Shown here piece by piece: positions 1-12,344 of a DNA stretch of 64,000 nucleotides. Under the pieces are notes generated by a model that had not been told where the DNA came from, made no database searches, and saw nothing but the letters and a program-made list of their open reading frames with translations. The stretch is taken from positions 806,001 to 870,000 of the forward strand of contig JADLSH010000249.1 of the NCBI GenBank assembly GCA_016169945.1. Reading direction: 5' to 3'. The position numbers were made by a program, and so were the translations under genes. Each line of letters starts with the position of its first letter. Positions within the stretch are counted from its first letter, which is position 1. Source of the DNA: Trachythela sp. YZ-2020 (Eukaryota; Cnidaria; Anthozoa; Malacalcyonacea; Clavulariidae).

Positions 1-280
1 CATCAAGCTATCAAGTAGGCGAGGCTATTTATTACTCAGACCCGCTAAATTATTTATAAAGCAATTACTTGTTAAACATTGTGCCTTAACACAAAATGTA
101 CCTCTGAAATCTTGTTTTTGAGAACCAAAAATAACTCCCAAATATGTTCTCAGAACGCTGGAAATGCCGTTTCCGAGACCCAAATTTCAAAAAATTTTCG
201 GGGGGGGATGCCCCCAGACGGTTGCTGCGGTGTGTTCATCTCACGCTTGGACAAAACACGACCTTGGCATCTATGAACCA
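1..280. other. Left edge, transposon-like GC-poor sequence
   Basis: No gene is seen. The stretch around 140-260, with a G-run followed by a C-run (a run of about seven G then GATGCCCCC), looks like the body of the hAT-like repeats seen elsewhere in the window. I cannot define its ends. Homology to the array spacer begins near 283. Confidence 0.35.
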
Positions 281-282
281 GT

Positions 283-1577
283 GAGCCTAACCAGTGTATT
301 TCCAAGGTGTGTATATGATATCATATCTACGCATAGTATGTTGTTCCTGTAGATTACGTGCATGGGTTTGTTTGAGGAAGATATACACGGAGAAAAAGGA
401 AGCTTTGTTGAAATGTAAATTATTCTCAAGTGAAGACGTAAATCCACGCCTTCCTGTACAGGAAACTGCAGCAGTTGAGCAAGTCTTTGTCTGAAAAACC
501 ATCAAGTATATATAGTGTCGATGTCGTTAAAAATTGGGTGTTTCAGATTCAAAATAGTTTGGTTGAAGCTATGGGTTGTTTTTACAAATCCTTGTTCACA
601 GTGTGGGAGGAGAATATTATCTTTAACATTTCAATAGAAAATTGAACAAACTGTTTTTGCGGATTGCGTCAGCACATTTCATTGAACCATATCAATCCAA
701 CTACAATAATATCGATATATAACCAATTGTAAAAAAATACTTCTGCTATTTCAATCAGTTAAGGGTAGTTTGTTTACGAAAAGAGATGATATTACTGGTA
801 AAGCAATTCTAACGGATATAGATAACAGTCTAGAGACAGTCACTTCTATAAACTAAAGCTTCACTAATCAATGGCGCAACCATGTACTTATCCACCCAGC
901 ATGTTTCTCAGATATATGAGACTTATGCTGGTTTTATAACATTCCCGAATGGTAGGACACAACAGACCGAGACATCAGATATGTTTTCGCTCGCTACTCT
1001 TGTTTTAGGTAAATTAAATACTAGGAGTTACTATCGCAAGGAAAGTGCTGCCTTGATGCACAATTAAAGTGCATGGAAAATTCCGGAACCTAATTAGTAT
1101 TAAATATTGAACTTATTAATTGAAATTGCTAAGGATACACTGTATGTATTGATTTATTTTGTTGTCAAAACGTTGAGATTACAACACTGTGACTACAACA
1201 ATAGGACACACTATACTATTGTAAATGGTATATACTGTACAGTATTATTATTAGGCAAGATATTTGAGTGTGCTATTGTTAATGGAACTCTTGGTACCAA
1301 CATCAAATGTTAATAGAAGTCATCGTTTACTTCAAAGTTGTCAATGGCATCTTGAATAACTAATTTGAAATCATAGAAGCAGTGTCTTTTAATATTTTTG
1401 GGGTGCAGTTAGCTGGTTGTCTGTCAAAGCCCGATAGCATTGCATTTACGATCCAACGTTTCGACACTCTACTGTCTTTATCAGGCGTGAATACAATTAA
1501 GAAATAGAAAACTAGTCGCGTACTTTATGGTGTGATAAAGCACGAGGGGAAAGTTGGGACAACACGAGAGAAGCCTA
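283..1577. repeat. Left partial spacer copy 1
   Basis: This stretch aligns with array spacer positions of about 13235-14520: the GTGTATTTCCAAG block, the module around the ATGGCGCAACC string, and a hammerhead-like stretch near 1460-1485. It is more diverged than the array copies and carries small insertions, for example near 1066 and 1247. No coding function is supported. Confidence 0.8.
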
Positions 1578-1903
1578 TCGAGACATTCCATCATCTCGGA
1601 AACTACACGTAGCTTGGCAGTAAAAATTCTGTCATGAATACTTAATGCATCGTTACAGAAAGCGTCGGTTGCTCTCTTACGAACATCCTCGAATCTTTTC
1701 ATAGCAGATTCAAAATCTCTATCAGAGTTGATTTTAAGCTCTCCCATGGCGTCAGAAAGTTGAAGGATTCGTTTGGGATACCAGTCTCAACACCACTCGG
1801 CATTCCTGATGCTTCGCCGCGGTCATCTTGAACATCGCTCAACACAGCTTTCTGCTCGATTTAGAGAAACATTCAGTAACTCTACGCCACTCACGCAAGT
1901 CAT
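1578..1903 (-). pseudogene. Left gene remnant 1, NHL-array family, internally deleted
   Basis: Read on the minus strand, this matches the N-terminal domain of the array protein. It keeps the CAT (ATG) position at 1901-1903, but then jumps at about 1890 from the start region to a point near residue 75. It then runs through the MGELKINSDRDFESAMKRFE-like stretch to about residue 190. The start exon is therefore joined to mid-domain with about 230 bp missing. There is no propeller. It resembles the fragments in the array spacers but keeps more upstream coding sequence, so it may be a relic of the ancestral unit. Confidence 0.75.
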
Positions 1904-4080
1904 ATTTGAATATAACACAACGATACTGCTTGCAATTGCACAAGATACAGAGTTTAGAAATATGTGTCCAAACGCATTCGGGCATGAAATATATAGTAAG
2001 AATGATGTAATAGCTATGCTGTTCCTGTCACATGACAGGTCTGATTAATACATCAAATATATTTTTAAAAAGCCCCGAATTTCATTTCTTTTTGCTAGTA
2101 TAGTTAAACACTGAACATCAAGTTGCCATTATATCTGAGAAATTTTAAATCTTATTCAAAGGTAAATACTCGACCTTCAAACGTAAAAATATCACGCGTC
2201 AACTTGTGACCTAATTATCACGCTGTCAAAAATACCATGGCAGCAACAGGCTGACGCAAAAAACAGTCTATGATTTTACATATTCCAGGAAAAATTTCAA
2301 CACTGGTGTATTTATAGTTATAAATATGTGAGACTATCGCTTGTTTGCTGGGTTAATGCAAGTCTAAATTCTTAAATATGAAAATGTATCCGAAGTGGAT
2401 ATGTCGTCATGAATAAAATATATCCAAACGCATTCGCTCATGAAATATAATGGTACTACTAAATATAAACTACTGTCGGTAGTTTAAAGAAGGAAAGACC
2501 ATCCTGTCTGCTGCTTGAACAACCATAAAATGCACAGTTTTCGCCAGGCATGGCGTTTATCTTGCCATTCAGCAAAAAAGTAGAATTAAAATAAAAAAAC
2601 AACCGCTTTAAAATTGAAATTTCGAACGCAGATTCTGTATGTATTCTCTATAGTTATATAAGCGATTGAAATCTGATGCAGGGAACGAACCACGTGACCC
2701 TTCGAAACAAGGTTGAATAACATAATTTGTCACGTGGTACAAGTAGCCTAACCAGTCTCCTTCTATTAACCGTGATTAATTTAACTCATTGACAGTGTAT
2801 TTCCAAGTATATGGTGTATATATGATATCATATCTATGCATGCATAGTATGTTGTTCCTGTAGATTACGTGCATGGGTGTGTTTGAGGAAGATATACACG
2901 GAGAAAAAGGAAGCTTTGTTGAAATGTAAATTATTCTCAAGTGAAGACGTAAATCCACGCCTTCCTGTATAGGAAACTGCAGCAGTTGAGCAAGTCTTTG
3001 TGTGAAAAACCATCAAGTATATATAGTGTCGATGTCGTTAAAAATGGGTGTTTCAGATTCAAAATTGTTCGGTTGAAGCTATGGGTTGTTTTTACAAATC
3101 CTTGTTCACAATGTGGGAGGAGAATATGATCTTTAACATTTCAATAGAAAATTGAACAAACTGTTTTTGCGGATTGCGTCAGCACATTTCATTGAACCAT
3201 ATCAATCCAACTACAATAATATCGATATATAACCAATTGTAAAAAAATACTTCTGCTATTTCAATCAGTTAAGGGTAGTTTGTTTACGAAAAGAGATGAT
3301 ATTACTGGTAAAGCAATTCTAACGGATATAGATAACAGTCTAGAGACAGTCACTTCTATAAACTAAAGCTTCACTAATCAATGGCGCAACCATGTACTTA
3401 TCCACCCAGCATGTGTCTCAGATATATGAGACTTATGCTGGTTTTAGAACATTCCCGAATGGTAGGACACAACAGACCAAGACATCAGATATGTTTTCGC
3501 TCGCTACTCTTGTTTTAGGTAAATTAAATACTAGGAGTTACTATCGCAAGGAAAGTGCTGCCTTGACGCACAAAGTGCATGGAAAATTCCGGAACATAAT
3601 TAGTATTAAATATTGAACTTATTGAAATTGCTAAGGATACACTGTATGTATTGATTTATTTTGTTGCCAAAACGTTGAGATTACAACACTGTGACTACAA
3701 CAATAGGACACACTATACTATTGTAAATGGCATATACTGTACAGTATTAAGCAAGCCGATATTTGAGTGTGCTATTGTTAATGGAACTCTTGGTACCAAC
3801 ATCAAATGTTAATAGAAGTCATTGTTTACTTCAAAGTTGTCAATGGCATCTTGAATAACTAATTTGAAATCATAGAGGCAGTGTCTTTTAATATTTTTGT
3901 GGTGCAGTTAGCTGGTTGTCTGTCAAAGCCCGGTAGCATTGCATTTACGATCCAACGTTTCGACACTCTAGTGTCTTTATCAGGGGTGAATACAATTAAG
4001 AAATAGAAAACTAGTCGCGTACTTTATGGTGTGATAAAGCACGAGGGGAAAGTTGGGAGAACACGAGAGAATTAGCCTAT
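1904..4080. repeat. Left partial spacer copy 2
   Basis: Positions 1904-2760 match the 5' flank of the array genes (compare 12345-13200). Positions 2760-4080 repeat the block already seen at 283-1577. Two diverged copies of this block therefore stand side by side, separated by remnant 1 and its flank. The spacing of about 2.5 kb differs from the main array, so this is a separate, older arrangement. No gene is seen. Confidence 0.8.
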
Positions 4081-4508
4081 CCAGACATTCCATCATCTCG
4101 GAAACTACCCGTAGCTTGGCAGCAAAAATTCTGTCATGAATACTTAATGCATCGTTACAGAAAGTTGGAAGGATTCGTTTGGGATACCAGTCTCAACACC
4201 ACTCGGCATTCCTGATGCTTCGCCGCGGTCATCTTGAACATCGCTCAGCACAGCTTTCTGCTCGATTTAGAAAAACATTCAGTAACTCTACGCCTTCTTT
4301 TAGGAAACGGTAACTGCTGAGCATATCTTTGCGTGAAAGACCGTCAAGTTTTGTCTTGATGTCGTTCAACTCGCGTACGACAACCTCGCGAATTTTTGCA
4401 TCTCAGTGTAACATCGCCGCCCTTCAGTTTAGCTGCAGTCGTATCACGAGCCTTGTTCCACAATAAGCCCACAGTCGAACTTAAAATACTCGTAACAATG
4501 GAAGACAT
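4081..4508 (-). pseudogene. Left gene remnant 2, N-terminal part only
   Basis: The minus strand matches the array protein from its start codon (ATG at 4506-4508, followed by Ser-Ser-Ile-Val where array copies have Thr-Ser-Ile-Val) to about residue 185. A deletion joins about residue 115 to about residue 165 at 4160, and small indels occur near 4266 and 4403. Upstream of the ATG the sequence is unrelated to the flank of the array genes and gives an ACCATG context. This independently supports placing the array start at the same Met. The propeller is missing. Confidence 0.75.
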
Positions 4509-4915
4509 GGTAGTTTTAATGATTAACTGCGATCAAAATTTTGAAGCTATACGTGTCGCTTGAAGTTGTGTTGTCAATTGAAATATTTTACACGATGCAA
4601 TGTTCACTTATCATTGCTGAATGTCTCCCACGCTAATTCACTTACAATACCTAGTTTGAATAGACAACATGGGAGGTAAGAACAGACCCTCGTAAACAAA
4701 CTATAAATAATACCAGAACAACTTTCCCACCCAGCAAGGCCAGCATGACTGTGTCGTGATTTCAATTTGGTCTTCGAACATTCTGGTAACACACCACAAA
4801 TATGGAAATAAATTTCAGCTTGAAATATAATGGTGAATCACGCACAGCCACAGACAGGGCCGTAGCTAACCCCTGATTGTTGGGGAGGAGGGGATGCAGA
4901 TAAAAAATTTCCGAA
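4509..4915. other. Non-coding stretch upstream of remnant 2
   Basis: This holds a diverged copy of the module also found in array spacers (an ATTGCTGAATGTCTCCCAC string near 4614). Near 4855 there is a CAGGGCCGTAGCTAACCCC string that looks like the end of a DNA transposon, but no matching second end was found. No coding region is supported. Confidence 0.4.
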
Positions 4916-5547
4916 TGGATCTCTAAATTTTCGAAAAATATAGTATATTATACGGATGTTTAAAATCATAAGTTTACAAGTGATTAATGGACACTCAGTT
5001 AACATAGCTTACGTATAAAAAATGTCTGTTTCACAATAAGGCAAAACGCATAATATACAGTCACAGACCTCTAATTTAGAGCATCCTGCTAGGCGCAAGT
5101 AAATTGTAAATTTTCGGGTCCCTGAAGTGGCGTTTCCTGCATTCTGCGTAAACGTTTTATAGCATTCAGAAAGTTATAACCATCGTAAAATACACAATTT
5201 AGACTGCACATTTCAGCACTATAAAGTCTATATAAAACATTGAAGGTTGTTATGTGTTTTCGACCCATGTTTCTTTTTCATTTTGACGACAGTCGTAGGA
5301 ACGTTCATGATATATGAACGATTTGATTTTGTCGCGAAAATGTGATTCTTATAATTTCGTCTCTGACTCTGCTGCAGTGTCTATTAACTTTTTTATGTTA
5401 CATGCTTTTGTTATCTTTGACAAAAATATCAAACATTGCAACAAAATGAAAATGACCAAATGGCCGAATTGGAAAGAATTTATAAGCTCATGCATCAACG
5501 TCACTTTTTGGGGGCAGTTCTTCAACTAGATATATGACGGCAGAACG
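4916..5547. repeat. Boundary module, left copy, first part
   Basis: Aligns with 52823-53158 at the right edge of the array. The left copy has about 210 additional bases (about 5236-5452) that the right copy lacks. No gene is seen; short open frames are not conserved between the two copies. Confidence 0.8.
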
Positions 5548-6109
5548 TGTCACAGAATTCGCTGTCTGCTTCCAACGAATTGACCTGCGTAGGCGTTCTC
5601 AATATACACACACGCGTTTCGTTTTTTACACGTTTTATTTTATACAAAAAGACACATTACAATTTAGAATACTGGTCAGTCTCGGTCAATCAGTTCAGTA
5701 CAAGCTCAAATATTCAGTTCTCTATTCGATTTCAAACCCAATCTCAACTCTAACTTTGCGTTGGTATCCATATCTTACATTCATACACTCACACTGAGTC
5801 ACTGACTGTTTGTACCAAAAATATATAGTTACGGTCAGGAAACGACACTGACACATTTATCTTACACATTTGCGATAACATACAACTACAATAACGTGAT
5901 TTACAATTCTTGGCTACAGCACTTTTGGCTGCAGCACAACTTTACTAAAACTATTAACAATTTCCGACATATTAATTACCTATGGCATGTGTGCAACTTA
6001 TGCTATTTTTTTGGACATGATACAGACATAAATGACATAACACACAAACACACTATAATAAGCAAAAGTTTATAAAACAACCCAATATAACATCGCAACA
6101 AATACAACA
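5548..6109. mobile_element. Solo LTR with 5-bp target duplication
   Basis: The segment starts TGTCACAG and ends ACAACA, so the termini are TGT...ACA. It is flanked on both sides by GAACG (5543-5547 and 6110-6114). The homologous sequence at the right edge of the array reads CGGCAGAACGGTTGAAAAGG without the insert, which shows the empty site. At 562 bp with a 5-bp duplication it fits a solo long terminal repeat left by recombination of an LTR retrotransposon. There is no internal coding sequence, and the superfamily cannot be assigned. Confidence 0.88.
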
Positions 6110-7312
6110 GAACGGTTGAAAAGGAATTTTCGTTCAGTTCAAACAGTTTTCAATTTTCAGTTTATATCGCTATTATTGCTTTGGACCGCACTTTTAATAT
6201 TTCCGATATCAATGACAGGTTTTCCGAATTTAGTAATTTTAATTTAGAAAATGAAGTCCGTATTTGCGACCCATTCCAATGATCTCAATAAACAAACAAT
6301 TTCAGTCGCTTTTGTATAACATTGGACCGAAACTTCGTATTTCTGAATAGGATTCAATTTTCTGAACACGAATCTCAATAGTTTTCGAATATTATCTGAA
6401 ACGCCACAGAGTTGACTAAATCTTGCATCTTCATACACAATACACAGAATATAAGACATTTCAAAAATTTAGAATGTCGAAATGGTTGCATGATGTCAAT
6501 CAGTGTTCATTTATTATTGCTGAATGTCTCCCACAGTTTACTAACAATACTTGGTTTGAAAAGACACTAACATGCTCATGGGAGGTAGAAAATTATCTTT
6601 AACATTTGAATAGAAAATTGGGCAAACTGTTTTAGATTGCGTCAGCACATTTCAATTATCCGTATCAATCCAACTACAAAAATGTCGATATAGCCAGTTG
6701 TGAAACACTTCTGAGATTGCATTCCTCAAAAAGGTAGTTTGTACAAAAATACATGATATTTCGATATGATGCAGCAATTCTAACTGAGATATAGATATCA
6801 CAGTCTAGAGACAGTCACTTCTAAACAAACTATTGTATTCATTGCTGAATGTCTCCCACAGTTTACTTACAATATTTGGTTTGAAAAGGCAACATGGAAG
6901 GTAAAAAATGATCTTTAACATTTGAATGAAAATTTTGAATAGAAAATTGAACAAAATGTTTTGGACAGCGTTTTATTGTAGCACTAAGTTCATTGAACCA
7001 TATCATTCAACCATAACTACAATAATGTCGATATAGCCAGTTGTGAAACACCTCTGCCGTCAATATTTCATTTCCTTAAAAAGTAGTTCGTACAAATAGA
7101 CATGATATTTCTGGTCGGCAGCAATTATAAGATATAGATATACCAGCTCTAGAGACGGGTATTTCAAATCAATAACTATCAATAATGGCGTGACCACTTA
7201 ACCACCCAGCATGTGTCTTATACTTATATTGGTTTTAGAACATTCCCGAATGGTATAAAACACAACAGAACGATATATCAGCCATGTTTTGGCTTGCTAC
7301 TCTGGCTTTAAG
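6110..7312. repeat. Boundary module end and interrupted spacer
   Basis: Positions 6110-6470 complete the boundary module. From about 6340 the sequence matches array spacer 14690 onward. It includes two diverged copies of the internal module (about 6480-6830 and 6830-7310). No gene is supported; a short minus-strand frame around 6244-6459 is not conserved as a protein. Confidence 0.75.
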
Positions 7313-7465
7313 TAAATGAATTTAACGCAAAGCCCAGCCATTTGCATTAACGACGCAACGTTTCGACACTCCAATCTATAGAGTCTTAATTGATAAAGAC
7401 GCGAGACCATAGTGTCGAAACGTTGGGTCGCGAATATAGTTCGACTGGGCTTTGCATTCATTTAG
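7313..7465. repeat. Spacer palindrome, leftmost copy
   Basis: The arms read TAAATGAATT...GCAAAGCCCAG and return as CTGGGCTTTGCATTCATTTA. The interior contains TTGATAAAGACGC...GTGTCGAAACGTTGG, resembling a minimal hammerhead ribozyme core (TGATAAA, stem, GAAAC). Confidence 0.7.
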
Positions 7466-8019
7466 TTCACACCAGAGTAGTGAGCGAAACCATACCTATT
7501 TACTCGTTTGAGCGCCACGGCGCTCTTTAAATTTTTGGTGTTTTTGATGCGGTGCTTATTCGACGGCAACAGCGGTCTTTAGAAATTGTTTTATTGTAGC
7601 TGCCTTCAATCACAACGGAACTGCGCATTTCCGAAGTTCTGGAGAGCGTGAAATAGATGCCGACAAAACATTGAAATGTACTCACTTTTAACTTAAAACA
7701 ATGCAGTACAGGATAATAAATATGGGAGACAGATTAAAGATTGGAATGTACTGTATTTGTTTTCAGCCCGTCTAACGGTGTTTCGATTAAGCGCCGCATT
7801 GTTTTAAATAAGTCCGGAGCTTATTCGAGGACGGTAGCCTACGTCATAGACCATACTTGACGTCTTAATTAAACCATCTATATAGACGTATATCTCGAAC
7901 GTGCGGTACCCGTGTCGGTAGAGTGTGATTTAATAAGTGAAAATTTAATTATTCAATAATAGTAATCTATGCCAAAAAGGCCTAAGTTTGACATTACTAT
8001 ATCTACATTATATTATAAT

Positions 8020-10277
8020 CAGGGCATTTTTTAACTAATGTACTGGAGGGGCCAAAGCCCCCCCCAGCCCCCATGTTGGACCCCCAGTAAGCTATTTTGG
8101 CCCCCCCCCCCCAAATATAAGCATGTCCAAAATAGAAGCAAACTAGGGATCCAAGGATTGTGCAAAGTTTCACGGAGCCATAAGTTTTGAGGAAAATGGG
8201 AGTGAAAATGGGGGGAAATTCAGTAAGAAAAACGAAAGATTAATATGGAAGCACTGAAGTACTCCGCGAGTCTGCGACGAAGACATATTTTTTATGAATT
8301 TTGGATCCTGTAACACCATAATTTACAAGTAAATGCAAGTAATGTTTCAGGAAAATCTCTCCTTGATCCTACAGATAAAGAATATTTCACAACTCGCCGT
8401 GGGAAGTGTATGCGTATTTATTGCTGACGTAAATAGATGAGTCATGCATGGAATTATAGCTAGCAGTATTTATATGTCAAGATTGTCAAGTTCTCATGAC
8501 ATTTGTTTTTCGAAGGCCTATTAACTTCGCTTTTGAAAACCGTGTTTTTAACGCCAAGCGTAAACATACGCAGGCAAATTATGCTCCATTTATAATTACT
8601 TGTAACAAGAGACGGACCCTACCAAGCTTTCCAAGAAAATGATCATTGAAACTTTGCTTTTAGTAAAAAAGATTTTATTTGTAATCTTGAGAGAGGACAA
8701 AGTTATCAAGGCAATGAATGTTGTGGATGAATAGTTACAGTAAATATTACGTTGTCGTTGTGTTGAAAGAAAAACATTCGTTAATCGTTATGTTTATGAC
8801 TTATACTCAGTATTAAGTTATAGAAGGACAGAGTAAAGAGTAGTTACATGTATGATATAGTTTAGTTTTGTAAATATTACAGGGTTCATATTATTAAATG
8901 TTGTGTTGAAAATTTTGTTTACAGTAATACGACTCTACTGTATATGTTTGTACTCTATAATTCCGGACTGTCACTTCAAATTTTGCACATAGGCGGCTAT
9001 TATATATTAGCCCAAGTGAAGTAAGTCCAAGTCGGAAATCTGAATTGTTTGGTGAAATAGTATAAAAACTAAGGGTATACAGTCGGCCACTGCCTTCAAC
9101 TAGAACACCGACACAATTTTCAAGGGGATTTTTTTCAAAGCGTAAATACTGTCCCCCCCCCCGTCGACGACAAAACCAATAATATTTATTGACAAACGTT
9201 GACGGCCATCCACTTGTTAGGTCCCCTTTTCGATTATTGCCCCCCCACTAACGATTTCTTAAAAAAGGCCCTGCCTATAGTTCATAAGGCTATAGTTGTA
9301 TTTGAAATAATATAGCCTTTAAACTGCTACCACATTTACCTTCCTTGGCATTTATATAATCTGCAAACTCGCATTTGAGATACAGTCTTTAAATATTTTG
9401 TCATAATCATATTCTCGAAAGCAAATGTCAAATAATAATGCTCAGGAAGCGAAAATAAGTGAATTTCTACAACCTTCCCGTTGATTATCCAGTACTGAAT
9501 TGAAGGCAAGTTGGTAAGTCAGTTATAATGACTGATTTCTCTCCGGTTTATCGACATACTTATAGTTTATATACTTATATTGATAATTTGATATAATGAT
9601 ATATATATATGTTCTTGTCGCTAGACTCGCTACACGGCACGTGTACGAATCTCGCAATCACCTCGCGGCCACGCACTTGATAGCGCACGTGCATTTGTGA
9701 TTGCACAAAAAATCGGGTGTTCCGGGGGAAAGGTCGCCAATTTAATGTCAATTCAACGTCTTCAGCAAATGTTTCAACTTCAATATAAAGACTCTAATTC
9801 AGCATAGTTTGTGTAAAATCGCCATAAGATCAAAATAATATTTAAAGAAAAATGTGAAGCCCTGTCTTGAAGCACTAAATCACTAAATGTTAATGAAATT
9901 AAAAAATAAACATAAATTGTATGCACCCCCCGTAAAGTTTACACTATGATTGAATGAATGAATGAATGACAGACTCGTTTGAATTTTCGCCACTCACCAC
10001 AATACTGCAAAGTTTCGAAGAAACTTTGCACTAAAAAGGGGGGGAAACTGAGTTTAGAGGAAAGTTATGGTATTCTCACAACAAAACCTGGCTCCGTTTA
10101 GATGGGATATATAAAAAATTGTCTCTGAAAATGCAGGAAATCAAGCCACAGAGACTCAAGAATACAAACATTTTCTGGGGGAGGACCCACACCTGTAATA
10201 CACCACCTACCTGTTACGTCCCCTTTCAATTATGCCTTTATGGCCCCACCACTAACGATTTCTTAAAAAATGCCCTG
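8020..10277. mobile_element. Long form of the CAGGGC element in the first spacer
   Basis: It begins CAGGGCATTTTTTAACTAA and ends TTCTTAAAAAATGCCCTG, the same ends as the 260-bp element in the other spacers, but is about 2.26 kb long. A second right end (TTCTTAAAAAAGGCCCTG, ending 9273) lies inside, so it may be two related elements side by side or nested. Homopolymer C-runs occur near 8056, 8100, 9155 and 9240, and a short (TGAA)n run near 9953. I find no transposase frame. The CAGGG start is typical of hAT elements, but the flanking 8-mers do not match cleanly here. Confidence 0.7.
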
Positions 10278-10669
10278 ATATTATTATTATGTTTCATTCC
10301 AAAGCAAACATTGTGCTAAGCCTACTAATAATACCTATCTATACATTGTTTAGTTATGAACGTTTAAATATCAATTCATATTTCTATTTAAAACTAAAGG
10401 ATATACAAAATTATCAATCTTAACTGGCTGCACCCCTTAGTGGAGTTAAGTGTAAAACACGTTGCAAAGCTATATACATGCATGTATGGTCCAGAGTTAG
10501 TAATTTGTTTTATTATTCTTACTGCATGCTATACCCATGTTCTCCAGTCACATTAATTGTTTTCAATTATTTTGGGCCAGCTGGAAAATGTCTATTGTTA
10601 TAGTAAATTATCGCCATATATACAGATTTCTGAAGGAATATTTATTAACACACAATGTAAAGTATCTCC
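10278..10669. other. 3' flank of gene copy 1
   Basis: Conserved in every unit. It includes the probable poly(A) signal of the minus-strand gene: AATAAA, written TTTATT on this strand, about 24 bases past the stop codon. Nothing else is recognised. Confidence 0.5.
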
Positions 10670-12344
10670 TTAAATAAAGGTGATGCTTCTCTGTCGTACA
10701 ACAGCAACAGGACCACTGGGATGAGATGTAATGGATGGGTCCACTTCATAATCCCTTCTGTTACAAAGAAACGTTGAGGTCTCCAGTTCACCAGTTTCCG
10801 AGTAACATAGAAGGAAATGGGAATCTTTCTTCGTGGTTAAGACAATTATTTTACAAATGACATGGTTAAATGCCACCCCCCTGGCCCTATGACCTCCTAC
10901 TACTTTTATTTTCGACTTCAGATTACCTTCCTCGGAGAAAATCTGCACGTTGTTGTTGATAAAATCCAACGTGATGGTGATGATTTCATTCTGCTTTGAA
11001 ATACTCAATCCGTATAGGTAACGTGTACCATCACGTTCAAACTTGTCTTTCAACTGTCCAGTCTTTTCACAGACATACACATGAGAATCACCTGTTCTGA
11101 ACATGATGATATTATTGTTTTTGTTTATAGCGATTTCCATCAGAAGCAAATTTGTTGCATCGAGAAAATCCAATGTGCACTCGTGTTTTACATTGTAATT
11201 CTCATCGAATACATTCAACACGAAACTTCTCACATCGCCATTTTCCGTACGTGTTTTAAGCCATCTCACCACATAAACATTATCATTGTTATCGACAGCA
11301 AGTCCTACAATATATTGCTGGATAACTTTAGCTTCACTGAGGTCAGGCAATTTAACCACCTTGCGTTCACCTGTTCTGGATAAAATCGTGATGTCAGTGT
11401 CATCATGCCCTCCAACAACAACATCGCCATGACTGTTCACAGCAGATATACACGGATCTATTTCTTCATCAAGTATCAGTCCGTTAGGATGTTGCGTCAA
11501 TTCTTTACCCATAGAATTTCTTGCAGATATCTCCGGCCATTCTAATATTGGGCAAAAACTGCGATCAGCAAGTTCAATTGTTGGCCAGGCGTGCAAGTGA
11601 AGTGAATAATTATTGCGGAATTTTGAAACATATTGAAATAGAACAGAATTTATCATCATTACCGATTTGACGTTCTCCGCTCGTTCTGCTTTACCTAACA
11701 GCGACTTGACACCACCATTGAGATACACCGTGAATATCTCTTGAATGGCAGGTAACCTATGTAGATTTCGAAGAAACGACAGACACCCTGTAATTGCGGT
11801 TTCTGGACTATCGAGACATTCCAGTATCTCGAAACTACCCGTAGCTTGGCAGCAAAATTCTGTCATGAATACTTAAAGCCTCATTAGAGAAAGCATCGGT
11901 TGCTCTCTTACGAGCATCCTCGAATCTTTTCATAGCAGATTCAAACTGTTTATCTGAGTTGATTTTATTACGCTCTCCCATGACGTGAGAAAGTTGCAAG
12001 GCTTCGTTTAGGATACCAGTCTCAACACCACTCGGCATTCCCGATGCTTCGCCGCCGTCACCTTGAACTTCGCTCAGCACAGCTTTCTGCTCGAGCTTTG
12101 ATTTATTTAGAGAAACATTCAGTAACTCTACGCCTTCTTTTAGGAAACGGTAACTGCTGAGCATATCTTTGCGTGAAAGACCGTCAAGTTTTGTCTTGAT
12201 GTCGTTCAACTCGCGTACGACAACCTCGCGAATTTTTGCATCTGTAACATCGCCGTCCTTCAGTTTAGCTGCAGTCGTATCACGAGCTTTGTTCCACAAT
12301 AAGCCCACAGTCGAACTTAAAATACTCGTAACAATGGAAGTCAT
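10670..12344 (-). pseudogene. Array gene copy 1, helical-NHL protein, frameshifted
   Basis: The sequence is nearly identical to the intact copy at 23612-25288 and has the same type I C-terminus. Two single-base losses lie about 25 bp apart: CTCGGAAAC to CTCGAAAC near 11830, and a five-A run shortened to four near 11854. The net shift is two bases, so the frame is broken around residue 165. N-terminal frame: 11835-12344. C-terminal frame: 10670-11866. Both losses are in short runs, the commonest long-read consensus error, so this copy may be intact in the animal. Upstream, the spacer to the left holds the long CAGGGC element. Confidence 0.85.

Noticed and set aside
5534..5797. Two overlapping plus-strand frames of 68-87 codons
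   Set aside because: They lie inside the solo LTR and cross its left border.
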